NCBI GenBank assembly: GCA_021199855.1
Contig: JAJQHD010000048.1
Coordinates: 26,501 to 90,500, forward strand
DNA: 64,000 nucleotides
Origin: Oscillospiraceae bacterium
GTDB lineage: Bacteria > Bacillota > Clostridia > Oscillospirales > Ruminococcaceae
Reading direction: 5' to 3'
In this document: positions 36,514 to 46,127 of the stretch, piece by piece
How the letters are laid out: every line of letters begins with the position of its first letter
Numbering within the stretch: the stretch's first letter is position 1
Position numbers and translations under genes: made by a program
Notes under the pieces: model-generated
What the model was told of the DNA's origin: nothing
What the model saw: the letters and a program-made list of their open reading frames with translations, nothing else
Databases searched by the model: none

Positions 36514-38553
36514 ATGAAAAGATGGGAAGTAAGAGAAATAAATACAGATGCTGTCGAAAAGACTGTCGGCAGTACCGACCTTTCACGCCTTACAGCCGAA
36601 GTCATGTCCGCAAGAGGATATAACAGTCTTGATGATATAAAATCTTTCTTTAACGGTACTGAGCTAAGCGACCCATATCTTCTTCCGGATATGGACAAGG
36701 CGGTTGCCACCATCAATCAGGCAATTGAAAACGGTGAAACTATCTGCATTTACGGCGACTATGACTGCGACGGCGTAACTTCTACGGCAATTCTCTATGA
36801 CTACCTCATGAATATGGGAGTGGAAACTCTGTGCTATATCCCTGAACGCAGTGAAGGCTATGGTCTTAATATGCGCGCCATCGATGAAATCCGTGAAGGT
36901 GGTGCTACGCTGATAGTTACAGTCGATAACGGAATTACTGCTGTAAAGGAAGCCGACTATATCTATGAGCTCGGAATGAAGCTTGTAATAACCGACCATC
37001 ACCAGCCTGCTGTGTCTCTCCCGAGAGCCGAGGCATTGGTCGACCCATACCTCGAAAATTGCAAATCCGATTTCAAGGATTTTGCCGGTGTCGGAGTGGC
37101 ATTAAAGCTTCTCTGCGCTCTTGAGGACGGCGGACAGGATTTCATAATCGAGCAGTATGCAGACATCTGCGCCATCGGAACGATTGCTGATATAGTTCCG
37201 CTTGTCTCCGAAAACAGAACAATAGTCAATATGGGCTTGAAGGAGCTTAAATACACTGAGCGTGAAGGTCTTGTAAGTCTCATCGAGCAGAGCGGAATCA
37301 ATCGTGATAACATGAATTCGTCGTCTGTGTCATACTTCCTAGCTCCAAGAATCAACGCCGCAGGGCGTTTTGGTTCTGCCATAACAGCGCTCGATATGCT
37401 TGTCACCGAGGGTGATGAAGCCGTCGGTAACGCCCACAAGCTGACAACTCTTAACGACCAAAGAAAACAGTGCGAAGCCGAAATAGTTGCAGAAATAGGG
37501 AAGTATATTGCAGAAAATCCCGATATAGTTCACGACAGAGTGATAGTTTTAAGCGGCAAGGGCTGGCACCACGGAGTCATAGGAATAGTTGCAGCAAGAC
37601 TTCTCGAAAGATACGAAAGACCGGTTGTGATTATCTCAATAGATGATAATGGCTTTGCCATCGGTTCGGCAAGAAGTATTCAAGGCTTCAACATCTTCAA
37701 GTGCTTCGATTCCTGCAAGGAAATCTTAGTCAAATACGGCGGTCACGAATGTGCCGGGGGCTTGACTGTCAAGGAATCCGACATCCCGAAGCTTAAAGAG
37801 ATGATTCTTTCTTATGCAAAAGAGAATTTCCCCACAATGCCCCGGTTTACTCTCACAGCTGACAAGCTCCTTAGGGGCAAAGACATAACCGAGCAGAATA
37901 TAAACGACCTCAGAAGAATCGAACCCTACGGCGCCGGAAATCCCGAGCCGCAGTTTGCACTTTCCGGTGTGGCTGTTCTCAGAGTGGTTCCTCTCAAAAA
38001 TGGCGAGCACACCAAGTTTGAAGTCTCGTATGACGGCGTGCATCTCAGCTGCCTCATGTTCAGAAGAAAGACAGCTTCTGTCGGAATCCAGGCGGGCGAT
38101 AAAATAGACCTGATGGGAACTCTCTCGATAAATGAATACAATGGCAAAAAGAGCTTTACTCTCACGGTTTCGGACTACCGCCTCCACGGAATTCGCCAGG
38201 ACAGCTACTTTGCGGCATACGACGCATATGAAAGCTTCCGCCGTGGTGAGGATTTGCCACTTGAAATCATGAAAAAGGGCAGACCGACCCGTGAAGAGCT
38301 TGTTGCAATTTATAAGTATGCCTTCAACCTTGCGGCACCGTTTACTGTGACGAACCTGGCGGCTAGGCTCGGAATAAACTGTTTTAAGCTGTCAGTGGCA
38401 GTCGATGCCTTCTGCGACACGGGACTTTGCAAGCCTGCCGAAAATGGTTACATAGAATTAACTTCACCCAAAACAAGGGTTGACATAGAAAGCTCAAAGA
38501 CACTCAAGTGCCTTGACAGACTGATTAAAGATAAAGAGAATGTGCAAGAATAA
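36514..38553 (+). CDS. recJ: Single-stranded-DNA exonuclease RecJ
   Basis: 679-residue 5'-3' ssDNA exonuclease used in repair and recombination. DHH-family motifs: CIYGDYDCDGVTSTAIL, VTVDNGITAV, VITDHHQP, FAGVGVALKL; DHHA1 motif GWHHGVIGIVAARL and FGGHE-like KYGGHECAGGLTV; OB fold and a C-terminal extension. ATG 36514 follows AAGGAAGG. It leads the recJ-relA-MBL-hemZ series conserved in Clostridia, here without the usual apt. Confidence 0.95.
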   Translation: MKRWEVREINTDAVEKTVGSTDLSRLTAEVMSARGYNSLDDIKSFFNGTELSDPYLLPDMDKAVATINQAIENGETICIYGDYDCDGVTSTAILYDYLMNMGVETLCYIPERSEGYGLNMRAIDEIREGGATLIVTVDNGITAVKEADYIYELGMKLVITDHHQPAVSLPRAEALVDPYLENCKSDFKDFAGVGVALKLLCALEDGGQDFIIEQYADICAIGTIADIVPLVSENRTIVNMGLKELKYTEREGLVSLIEQSGINRDNMNSSSVSYFLAPRINAAGRFGSAITALDMLVTEGDEAVGNAHKLTTLNDQRKQCEAEIVAEIGKYIAENPDIVHDRVIVLSGKGWHHGVIGIVAARLLERYERPVVIISIDDNGFAIGSARSIQGFNIFKCFDSCKEILVKYGGHECAGGLTVKESDIPKLKEMILSYAKENFPTMPRFTLTADKLLRGKDITEQNINDLRRIEPYGAGNPEPQFALSGVAVLRVVPLKNGEHTKFEVSYDGVHLSCLMFRRKTASVGIQAGDKIDLMGTLSINEYNGKKSFTLTVSDYRLHGIRQDSYFAAYDAYESFRRGEDLPLEIMKKGRPTREELVAIYKYAFNLAAPFTVTNLAARLGINCFKLSVAVDAFCDTGLCKPAENGYIELTSPKTRVDIESSKTLKCLDRLIKDKENVQE

Positions 38554-38569
38554 GTGAGGATGGAACAGT

Positions 38570-40846
38570 ATGGCAGAAGCAGATAACAAAATGGAAAGCG
38601 AAGTTAAGATTGATGCTCCTAAAAAAGTAATCAGGACACCAGAGGAGAACGAGAGAATCGCCGATGAAGCCTACAAGGACTTTATGGACTCAATAATCGC
38701 TCTTGACAAGAACTACAATGTTGAGAAGATTGAGCAGGCATATGAGCTTGCCCGTGAAAAGCATGAAGGACAGTTCCGTGAGTCGGGCGAGCCGTACATC
38801 ATCCACCCGATAGCAGTTGCAAAGATACTTGTAGAACTCGGAATGGATGCCGACACCATCTGCGCGGCTCTTCTTCATGATGTCATTGAGGACACCGGAA
38901 CGCCATATAGCGAACTCAAAAAGCGTTTTGGCGAGGACGTCGCAAATCTCGTCGACGGTGTAACAAAGCTGAATCAGGTCGCACTCTATTCAAAAGAGGA
39001 ACAGCAGGCGGAGAACATCCGAAAAATGCTTCTCTCCATGTCAAAAGACATAAGAGTAATCATAATCAAGCTCGCTGACAGACTCCACAATATGAGGACT
39101 CTCGGCTATCGCAGTGAAGAAAAGAGAAGAAGCGTCTCACTTGAAACGATGAGTATCTTCGTCCCGCTTGCGAACCGTCTCGGTATAAGGCAGATGAAAG
39201 AGGAACTTGAAGATTTAGCGTTCTCATATCTCGACCCGTTCGCCTACAACGAAATAGAGCAGTTGCTGGAAAAATCAAAACCGGAGCGCGAAGCCTTCAT
39301 CGAGCAGATTAAAAAGCGTCTTGCAAAGCGCCTCGAACAGGATTTCAATCCTCTTCCGACAATTGAAGGGCGGGTCAAGAGCGCCTATGGCATTTATAAG
39401 AAAGTCTATGAGCAGGGAAAGCTCTTTGACGAAATCTATGATAAGTATGCCGTCCGTGTAATAGTAAACACCGTAACTGAGTGCTACTACGTTTTGGGTG
39501 TGGTTCACGACATGTTCCAGCCGATTCCGAACAGATTTAAAGACTACATCTCCACTCCGAAGGCAAACATGTATCAGAGCCTTCATACAACCGTTATGGG
39601 CAGGGAAGGCATCCCGTTCGAGGTTCAGATAAGAACCTACGAAATGCATCATACCGCCGAGTACGGAATCGCCGCACACTGGAAGTACAAGGAGGGCGTC
39701 AAGGGCAAATACAAATATGACGGTCGCCTCAACTGGGTTCGCCAGATACTGGACAGCCAGCAGGAATCAAACGACGTCGAGGACATCGTCAGAGCAATCA
39801 AGGACGATTTAGCTCCTGAGGACGTATTTGCAATGACTCCAAAGGGCGACGTTATTTCGCTTCCGCTCGGAGCTACGGTTATTGACTTTGCCTATGCAAT
39901 CCATACTCAGGTTGGGCACAGAATGACCGGTGCAAAGGTCGACAAGAAGCTTGTTCCGCTTGATTACCAGATAAAGACCGGCGAAATTATCGAAATAATA
40001 ACCACGAAGGACCCGAACCACGGTCCCAATCGTGCATGGCTCAATATCTGTCAGACCAATGAAGCGAAGTCCAAAATCCGTTCATGGTTCAAAAAAGAGC
40101 GCCGTGACGAGAACATCGCTGAAGGCAGGCAGGAACTCGAGCGTGAATTCAAGCGCAACTTAATCAGAGTCCCAGAGGATGAGCTTGAAGACTTCCTGTC
40201 ACTGGACATGAAGCGCCATAACTGCGAAACTCTCGACGACTTCTATGCCGCAATCGGCTATGGCGGCGTCACACTTTCAAAAATAATCCCGAGGCTCAAA
40301 GACGAGTACACAAAGAAGTATATCCAGAATGCCAATCAGAATGAAAATCAGTATGTTCAGGAGCAGTTCACCGGCAGGAAGAAGCCAAGTTCCGGTATCA
40401 TAGTTGACGGAATGGATAACTGCGTCGTCAAGCTCTCGCAGTGCTGTTCACCGCTTCCGGGCGACGACATCATCGGCTTCATAACCCGTGGACATGGTGT
40501 TTCCGTTCACAAGTGCGACTGTGTGAATTACCTTTCGCAGAAGGATAACGAGCCGGAGCGCTGGATTCCTGTCCACTGGGCTGGCAAGGATGAAACCGCA
40601 AGCAACTACTACAAGGTAGTCCTCGATGTAGTCGGCTATGACCGAATCGGAATTCTGGCGGATATCATGTCCTGCTTGCAGGAAACAAGAACCATGACCT
40701 ATGAATCCACGGCAAGAGTCCTCAAAAACGGCAACGCCAGCATAACTCTCACAATCAGCGTAGCCGGAACAGCCGAGCTCCAGAACGTCATAACGAGGCT
40801 CAAGAAGGTCGAGGGCGTCTTCTCGGTCGAAAGAAGCTCAAAGTAG
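38570..40846 (+). CDS. relA: Bifunctional (p)ppGpp synthetase/hydrolase RelA/SpoT
   Basis: 758-residue Rel enzyme governing the stringent response. HD hydrolase domain (IHPIAVAKILVELG, AALLHDVIEDT, KLADRLHNMRTL), synthetase domain (DIYDKYAVRVI-like, RFKDYISTPKANMYQSLHT), TGS domain (VFAMTPKGDVISLPLGATVIDFAYAIH in part), zinc-finger/helical region with CCSPLPGDDI, and a C-terminal ACT domain. The HD motif is intact, so hydrolase activity is expected. Starts 16 bp after recJ. Confidence 0.95.
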   Translation: MAEADNKMESEVKIDAPKKVIRTPEENERIADEAYKDFMDSIIALDKNYNVEKIEQAYELAREKHEGQFRESGEPYIIHPIAVAKILVELGMDADTICAALLHDVIEDTGTPYSELKKRFGEDVANLVDGVTKLNQVALYSKEEQQAENIRKMLLSMSKDIRVIIIKLADRLHNMRTLGYRSEEKRRSVSLETMSIFVPLANRLGIRQMKEELEDLAFSYLDPFAYNEIEQLLEKSKPEREAFIEQIKKRLAKRLEQDFNPLPTIEGRVKSAYGIYKKVYEQGKLFDEIYDKYAVRVIVNTVTECYYVLGVVHDMFQPIPNRFKDYISTPKANMYQSLHTTVMGREGIPFEVQIRTYEMHHTAEYGIAAHWKYKEGVKGKYKYDGRLNWVRQILDSQQESNDVEDIVRAIKDDLAPEDVFAMTPKGDVISLPLGATVIDFAYAIHTQVGHRMTGAKVDKKLVPLDYQIKTGEIIEIITTKDPNHGPNRAWLNICQTNEAKSKIRSWFKKERRDENIAEGRQELEREFKRNLIRVPEDELEDFLSLDMKRHNCETLDDFYAAIGYGGVTLSKIIPRLKDEYTKKYIQNANQNENQYVQEQFTGRKKPSSGIIVDGMDNCVVKLSQCCSPLPGDDIIGFITRGHGVSVHKCDCVNYLSQKDNEPERWIPVHWAGKDETASNYYKVVLDVVGYDRIGILADIMSCLQETRTMTYESTARVLKNGNASITLTISVAGTAELQNVITRLKKVEGVFSVERSSK

Positions 40847-40855
40847 GTGCCAATT

Positions 40856-41482
40856 ATGAATATAACCACAATTCCCAATATGGGGGATTTCGGAACAAAT
40901 GCATATATCGTAAGTTCGGGCAGTATCGCTGTCCTGATTGACGCTCCCTGCGATGTCGACAGAATCATATCGAAGCTCGGCGCCCTGAAGCTTGAAGCCG
41001 TGCTTCTGACTCACGGGCATGTCGACCATATCTCTGCGGCAGGAGAGCTCAAAGAGAAAACCGGATGTAAAGTGATGATTTCCCATGAAGATGAGCCGAT
41101 GCTCCATAGCTCCCGGCTTTGCCGTGCCGACTATTTTTCCGTCCCGTTTTATCCCTGCAATGGTGCGGAGTGCTTTTCTGATGGCGACGAACTGAGTTTT
41201 GGAGACATGACTTTCAAGGTTGTTTCCACCAAAGGTCACACCGCCGGCTCGGTTTCGTTCATCATAGAAGATACAATCTTTTCCGGCGACACGCTTTTTG
41301 CAGGTAGCATCGGAAGAATCGATATCGGCGGAAGCAGTTTCAGTGATATAATCTCTTCTGTTGGTAAGCTCTATAAGCTTGCAGACGGCAAAAATATGCG
41401 GATTCTCTCGGGACACGGACCTGAAACCGATTTGTATTCCGAGCTTCTGGAAAATCCGTACTTGGGCGCACTCAGAGGTTAG
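40856..41482 (+). CDS. MBL-fold metallo-hydrolase (glyoxalase II-like)
   Basis: 208-residue hydrolase with the metal site THGHVDHIS, KGHTAGS, FSGDTLFAGSIGRID and LSGHGPET. Members of this group include hydroxyacylglutathione hydrolase-like enzymes; the substrate here is unknown. ATG 40856 is preferred over GTG 40847 since AGGTG lies 6 bp upstream. Common between relA and hemZ in Clostridia. Confidence 0.9.
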   Translation: MNITTIPNMGDFGTNAYIVSSGSIAVLIDAPCDVDRIISKLGALKLEAVLLTHGHVDHISAAGELKEKTGCKVMISHEDEPMLHSSRLCRADYFSVPFYPCNGAECFSDGDELSFGDMTFKVVSTKGHTAGSVSFIIEDTIFSGDTLFAGSIGRIDIGGSSFSDIISSVGKLYKLADGKNMRILSGHGPETDLYSELLENPYLGALRG

Positions 41483-41483
41483 A

Positions 41484-42962
41484 ATGATGTTTACACTTGT
41501 ATTTTCGGGAAATGATTTTAAATATGAGCTCGAGGCTGTCTCGAAGCTCTTTTTCCCTGCGCAAAGCTTCGGCTTTATATTTTTGGACACAGAAGAGAAC
41601 TCGGAGCTTCCCACAGACAACTTTGCACTTATCGAAAGAAGCGGTTCTCTTCTGAAAGCCACAGTCACTCTCGACGGCAAAACCGCTTCCGAAAGCCTGA
41701 CACTTCCCACTGATACCGAAGACTACGAAAACGAATGTGAATTCCAGCTCGGAAAGCTTCTGTTTTTGTGCCTGAGAACCCTTACTGGAATTTCTCCTGA
41801 GTGGGGAATTCTTACCGGAGTCCGACCGGTGAAGCTGATAAATAAGCTTCGCGCAAAGGGCTTTGATTTTGAGAAAGCATCTGCATACCTCGCCGGCAGA
41901 TATCTCATGACCGACGAGAAGATAAACATCGGCTGGAAGACTGCCGAGAACCAGGATGCAGTTGTGTCAGCAATGCCGAAGCGTTCGTTCAGCCTTTATG
42001 TCGATATCCCGTTCTGCCCGACAAGGTGTACATATTGTTCCTTCATCTCCCAGACGGTGGGAAGCTTCAAAAAGCTTATGCCGGAGTATGTCGAAAAGCT
42101 TTGCAAGGAAATAGCATATACAGGCGAGCTTGTTAAGGGCAAAGGCTTGACACTCGACACAGTCTATTTCGGCGGAGGAACGCCAACATCGATTGAAGCT
42201 AAAGATTTGGACAGAATCATGAAGACTATTGCATCTTCATTTGACATGTCTCATATCCGCGAATACACCGTTGAAGCCGGCAGACCGGACACGATAACAT
42301 CCGAAAAACTCGATGTTATCAAATCAAACGGCGGCGACAGGGTGAGCATCAATCCTCAGACTCTAAACGAAGACGTTCTGAAGGCAATCGGTAGAAGCCA
42401 TACTGTCAGCGAGTTCCTTTCAAGCTATGAGCTTGCAAAATCAAAGGGCTTCAAAGCCATTAATGTTGACCTTATTGCCGGACTTCCGGATGACAAGCTT
42501 GATAGCTTTACACAGTCTGTTGACGGCGTCATGGCACTGAACCCGGAGAATATAACCGTTCATGCGCTTTCAATCAAGCGTGCATCTGAACTCATGGCAA
42601 GGCGAAGCCTCGGCGACGGCGAGCTTTGCGAAAAGATGATTAAGTATTCGACCGAGAAGCTAATGAGCGCCGGCTACAGCCCATATTATCTCTACCGCCA
42701 GAAAAACCAGCTCGGCAATCAGGAAAATATCGGTTGGACCCGTGACGGCTATGCCGGAATCTACAACATAAATATCATGGAAGAAGTGCAGACGATTCTG
42801 TCTGTCGGTGCCGGAGGAACAACGAAGCTTGTCCTGTCGCAAGGCGACGGCGACCGCCTTAACAGGTTCTTCAACCCGAAATATCCGCTTGAATACATCA
42901 AGCACTTCGACACGGTTCTTTCAAGAAAAGAAGAAGCCGGAAAGCTTTTAGATTTGATTTGA
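41484..42962 (+). CDS. hemZ: Coproporphyrinogen dehydrogenase-like radical SAM protein HemZ
   Basis: 492-residue radical SAM enzyme of the HemZ (anaerobic coproporphyrinogen oxidase-like) group. N-terminal ~150 residues are HemZ-specific; the 4Fe-4S/SAM motif is CPTRCTYC in YVDIPFCPTRCTYCSF, with YFGGGTPTS and VEAGRPDTIT following. No other heme gene is in the window, and HemZ-group members in Clostridia may be heme chaperones or oxidases. ATG 41484 follows AGAGG, 1 bp after the previous stop. Confidence 0.9.
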   Translation: MMFTLVFSGNDFKYELEAVSKLFFPAQSFGFIFLDTEENSELPTDNFALIERSGSLLKATVTLDGKTASESLTLPTDTEDYENECEFQLGKLLFLCLRTLTGISPEWGILTGVRPVKLINKLRAKGFDFEKASAYLAGRYLMTDEKINIGWKTAENQDAVVSAMPKRSFSLYVDIPFCPTRCTYCSFISQTVGSFKKLMPEYVEKLCKEIAYTGELVKGKGLTLDTVYFGGGTPTSIEAKDLDRIMKTIASSFDMSHIREYTVEAGRPDTITSEKLDVIKSNGGDRVSINPQTLNEDVLKAIGRSHTVSEFLSSYELAKSKGFKAINVDLIAGLPDDKLDSFTQSVDGVMALNPENITVHALSIKRASELMARRSLGDGELCEKMIKYSTEKLMSAGYSPYYLYRQKNQLGNQENIGWTRDGYAGIYNINIMEEVQTILSVGAGGTTKLVLSQGDGDRLNRFFNPKYPLEYIKHFDTVLSRKEEAGKLLDLI

Positions 42963-42974
42963 CGAGGTGATACA

Positions 42975-43814
42975 GTGCCGATTCTCTGTTCAACTGGCGC
43001 CCTGATAGGACGTCCCAATAACCGTGACTATACGCTTCTAAAAGACTTTGCACCGAAGCTTTCATGCGATGGCTTCGAGCTTATGATATACCCTGACTGG
43101 TATCCGAAAACCGACAAGCTTATCAACTTTACACGTAAAATAGGCATAAATATCCCGGTAATCCATTGTGAAAAGCGCATTGGCGAGCTTCTTAGCAGTG
43201 GAACTTCTGAAGATTTAAAATCCGCAATGCTGGATTTCCGACTGAACTGCGAAATAGCAAAAGGAGTTGGAGCCGAAAAGCTCGTACTGCACCTCTGGAA
43301 CGGCATTGTTTCCGACAGCCATATCGAGAATAACATAGCCGGTTATAGATACCTGCGCGAAATTGCCGATGAATATGGGCTTATGCTTCTTGTCGAGAAT
43401 GTTGTTTGTAACGTCAGTGACCCGATGAGCAGGTTGCATGATGTTTATGAAGCATACCCCGACGCCGGTTTTGTCTTCGACACGAAAATGGCAGCATTTC
43501 ACTGTCAGGAGGAGCTCTTGTACGATGACGACAATGCGTGGCTACAAGACAATATCAGGCACTACCATGTCAACGACTACGGCGGCGGTTATATGGACTG
43601 GAGCAATCTCAAAGTGCTACCGATTGGCGAAGGTCGAATAGATTTCGATAAGTTCTTCTCATATATCGTGAAGAAGAATCATCAGAACTTCACTTTTACA
43701 GTCGAGTCGACTGCATTCGATAAAACCGGCGCAGTACATACTGACATACTCAACAGGTGCTTTGACAGAATCAGAAATTATTTATCGGCGGGAAGTGACA
43801 ATAGTGCTGAATAA
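42975..43814 (+). CDS. TIM-barrel sugar phosphate isomerase/epimerase-like protein
   Basis: 279-residue xylose-isomerase-like/AP-endonuclease-2 superfamily protein: IPVIHCEKRIGELL, KLVLHLWNG, LLVENVVC, FVFDTKMAAFH, RHYHVNDYGGG and FTFTVESTAF place metal-binding His/Glu/Asp residues as in sugar phosphate isomerases. Substrate unknown. GTG start after GAGGTGAT. The next gene begins inside its 3' end. Confidence 0.8.
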   Translation: MPILCSTGALIGRPNNRDYTLLKDFAPKLSCDGFELMIYPDWYPKTDKLINFTRKIGINIPVIHCEKRIGELLSSGTSEDLKSAMLDFRLNCEIAKGVGAEKLVLHLWNGIVSDSHIENNIAGYRYLREIADEYGLMLLVENVVCNVSDPMSRLHDVYEAYPDAGFVFDTKMAAFHCQEELLYDDDNAWLQDNIRHYHVNDYGGGYMDWSNLKVLPIGEGRIDFDKFFSYIVKKNHQNFTFTVESTAFDKTGAVHTDILNRCFDRIRNYLSAGSDNSAE

Positions 43815-45156
43815 AAATGATGTAATTGAGCTCAGCATCGACGCTCTCAGTTCCGAAGGCTCAGGAATCGGTAGACATGAAGGCATGGCGATTTTTGTCC
43901 CTGACACGGCAATCGGTGACAAGATTTCTGCAAAAATTCTCAAAGTAAAAAAGAGCTATGCCTATGCCAAAATCGAGAAGCTTACTGAGGCTTCCCACGA
44001 CAGAGTCGAGCCCGATTGTAATATTCACGCCTGCGGAGGCTGTGTCTATCGCCATATTTCTTATGAGGCTGAACTCCATGCAAAAGAGCAGTCTGTCAGA
44101 GACGCTTTCAGACGCATCGGTGGATTTGATTTGGAGCCGGAGCCGATAGTCGGAAGCCCTGAAGTCAATCGATATCGCAACAAAGTCCAGCTATCGGTGT
44201 CGATGTCAGACGGAAAGGCTTACTGTGGCTTCTTCTCGCCGCGTTCACACCGGGTAGTTCCCGTTTCCGATTGCCTTTTACAGCCGGAAATCTTCACCGA
44301 AATCTGTGCTGTTGTCATTGATTACGTTAATCAGAATAGAATATCTGTCTATGATGAGAAGATTGGCAGGGGACTCCTCCGCCACATTTATCTCAGAAGA
44401 GGCTTCCAAACCGGCGAAATAATGCTGAGTCTTGTCTGCACAAAAGAGACAAAGATTTTTGATAAGCTTGCAGTGACACTGGTTGAGAAATTCCCGGAAA
44501 TCAAAACTGTTCTTCTCAATATCAACTCTGCGAATACAAACGTGATTCTCGGCAGTAAAGATATCTGCCTTTACGGCTCCGGTACGATTCGTGACACCAT
44601 GTGCGACGTGTCTGTCGAGATTTCCCCGCATTCGTTTTATCAAGTAAACACTGAAGCTGCCGAAAATGTCTACCGCGCGGCAAGAGATTTTCTCGGACTT
44701 GATGGCACAGAGACACTTCTTGACCTGTATTGTGGAATCGGCACGGTGGGTCTTTCTATGGCGAAAAGCGTGAGAAAGCTTATCGGCGTTGAGATTGTCT
44801 CTGCGGCGATTGAAAATGCCAGACGAAACGCTGAGATGAATGGGATTACAAACGCCGAATTCTTTGCCGGAGACGCAGGCACAGTCTCAGAAGAATTAAG
44901 CTGTAAAGGCAATAAGCCTGACATAGTAATTGTAGACCCTCCACGAAGAGGTTGCGATAATGAAACCCTCACCGCAATCACCAGCATGTCACCAAAAAAA
45001 CTTGTCTACATCTCCTGCAATCCTGCCACCTGCGCCAGGGATCTGAACATTTTATTTGAATCTGGCTATAGACTAATCAGATATAAGCCCTTTGACATGT
45101 TTCCAAGAACCGCACATGTCGAGACCGTGGTGTTGATGCATAAGAAACAGAGGTAG
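43804..45156 (+). CDS. 23S rRNA (uracil-5-)-methyltransferase, RlmD/TrmA family
   Basis: 450-residue SAM-dependent RNA m5U methyltransferase. TRAM domain (residues ~1-60), Fe-S cluster cysteines in EPDCNIHACGGCVYRH, SAM motif LDLYCGIGTVGLS, and catalytic IVDPPRRGCD and YISCNPATCARDL. GTG 43804 is chosen because GGGAAG lies 8 bp upstream and family members begin KxDVIELxI; GTG 43795 is possible. Overlaps the preceding gene by 11 bp. Which uridine is modified (747, 1939 or both) is not determinable here. Confidence 0.92.
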   Translation: MLNKNDVIELSIDALSSEGSGIGRHEGMAIFVPDTAIGDKISAKILKVKKSYAYAKIEKLTEASHDRVEPDCNIHACGGCVYRHISYEAELHAKEQSVRDAFRRIGGFDLEPEPIVGSPEVNRYRNKVQLSVSMSDGKAYCGFFSPRSHRVVPVSDCLLQPEIFTEICAVVIDYVNQNRISVYDEKIGRGLLRHIYLRRGFQTGEIMLSLVCTKETKIFDKLAVTLVEKFPEIKTVLLNINSANTNVILGSKDICLYGSGTIRDTMCDVSVEISPHSFYQVNTEAAENVYRAARDFLGLDGTETLLDLYCGIGTVGLSMAKSVRKLIGVEIVSAAIENARRNAEMNGITNAEFFAGDAGTVSEELSCKGNKPDIVIVDPPRRGCDNETLTAITSMSPKKLVYISCNPATCARDLNILFESGYRLIRYKPFDMFPRTAHVETVVLMHKKQR

Positions 45157-45198
45157 CATTTGTAACATCCGATTGAGCTAATTTTCCGTACACACCAC

Positions 45199-45234
45199 AA
45201 CCGCACCCGGACAACAAATCCAAGTGCGGTTTTG
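45199..45234 (+). terminator. Terminator after the RNA methyltransferase gene
   Basis: 8-bp stem AACCGCAC/GTGCGGTT with an inner GGA/TCC pairing and TTTTGTC tail. Confidence 0.8.
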
Positions 45235-45235
45235 T

Positions 45236-45299
45236 CTTATGCAGGATGTTGTTATATATTCCTGTGTAGTTGTCTCTTTTAATTTATGCCCTGCATAAG
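45236..45299. repeat. Perfect 10-bp inverted repeat flanking 44 bp
   Basis: CTTATGCAGG (45236-45245) and CCTGCATAAG (45290-45299). The enclosed bases are T-rich and non-coding. Could be a long-range RNA stem or a small mobile remnant; no other copy was noticed in the window. Confidence 0.45.
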
Positions 45300-45340
45300 C
45301 ATTCTATTGTAGCAGGCAGAGCTGGCATTAGAGATGTTGT

Positions 45341-45382
45341 GAAGTTTAGTTCACGATTTTCGATTCAAGTGAAGCGAACTTC
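45341..45382. repeat. Imperfect inverted repeat upstream of the Spo0A_C gene
   Basis: GAAGTTTAGTTCAC (45341-45354) against GTGAAGCGAACTTC (45369-45382), 11 of 14 positions pair. It lies directly upstream of the presumed promoter and could be a regulator site. Confidence 0.4.
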
Positions 45383-45390
45383 ATAGTTAA

Positions 45391-45417
45391 TTTGTCGAAA
45401 AAGCTGTAAAATAGAAT
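45391..45417 (+). promoter_or_regulatory. Candidate promoter with Spo0A-box-like site
   Basis: TTTGTCGAA (45391-45399) matches the Spo0A box core TGTCGAA exactly and overlaps the -35 position of a -10 TAGAAT (45412-45417) or TAAAAT (45407-45412). The -35 itself is poor, as in activated promoters. The 7-mer also occurs by chance, so this is suggestive only. Confidence 0.4.
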
Positions 45418-45518
45418 AGGTTGAATAAGGAAAGATGAGTATGGTGGGATGAGAAAGTTCTGAAGTTTGCGAAGGACAGCAATCATTAAGTGGTTTTAAA
45501 GAAAGTGGAGGAATTATC

Positions 45519-46031
45519 ATGATAAAGGCTATTACTTTACTAGTAAAAGGTAATGAGGATCGAGTTGCCAAAATTCAAAATGATGTCGAGAAAATTTGCA
45601 TTAAGTACGAAGTGAAAGCTCAAACAGAATATTTTGAGGATTCAGAAGATGTGAATAAGACAAATGAGCAAAAAGATTCGGCGGTGCTTGATTCATATCT
45701 ATCTGAGCTATTTGCAGACATTGGTATGCCAACAAACCTACTTGGATATTACTATCTGAAAACTGCGATAAATCTTGTTCTAAATGGTTCTTCATATCTT
45801 CAACGTAATGTAACTTCACGTTTGTACCCTGAAGTTGCAGCTGATTTTAATACTAAACCATCTTGCGTGGAAAAAGCCATCAGATATGTTATTACTGCGA
45901 CATGGGACAGAGGAAATTACGCGCGGTTGGAGGATATTTTCAAATACTGTGCCTCTGCATCTACAGGTAAGCCAACCAATTCGGCATTTATTGCAAGGAC
46001 TGTGGAAATCGCAAAGAAAGAAGTGGGATAA
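45519..46031 (+). CDS. Orphan protein with Spo0A C-terminal DNA-binding domain
   Basis: 170 residues. From about residue 62 the sequence follows the Spo0A effector domain: LLGYYYLKTAINLVL, RLYPEVAADFNTKPSCVEKA (the recognition-helix region), VITATWDRGN, GKPTNSAFIA. The N-terminal ~60 residues are not a receiver domain: no phospho-acceptor Asp context is visible, and the segment starts MIKAITLLVKGNEDRVAKIQ, possibly a small alpha/beta or coiled segment. Expected to bind Spo0A-box-like DNA without phosphorylation control, or to modulate Spo0A targets. Ribosome site GTGGAGGAA is strong. It stands alone between a terminator and the next gene; target genes are unknown. Confidence 0.75.
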   Translation: MIKAITLLVKGNEDRVAKIQNDVEKICIKYEVKAQTEYFEDSEDVNKTNEQKDSAVLDSYLSELFADIGMPTNLLGYYYLKTAINLVLNGSSYLQRNVTSRLYPEVAADFNTKPSCVEKAIRYVITATWDRGNYARLEDIFKYCASASTGKPTNSAFIARTVEIAKKEVG

Positions 46032-46127
46032 AATCAGACGCTCCGTTTCTCACTCTTGACTAACCCTCAAATTTATGGTAAGCTATATATGGAACTTAAA
46101 CTTGAACACACAAGGAGGTAGACTGAA

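Noticed and set aside
36540..36570. Further Spo0A boxes (TGTCGAA) such as one in the 5' part of recJ
   Set aside because: Heptamers of this kind occur by chance several times per 64 kb on both strands; without promoter context they carry no weight.
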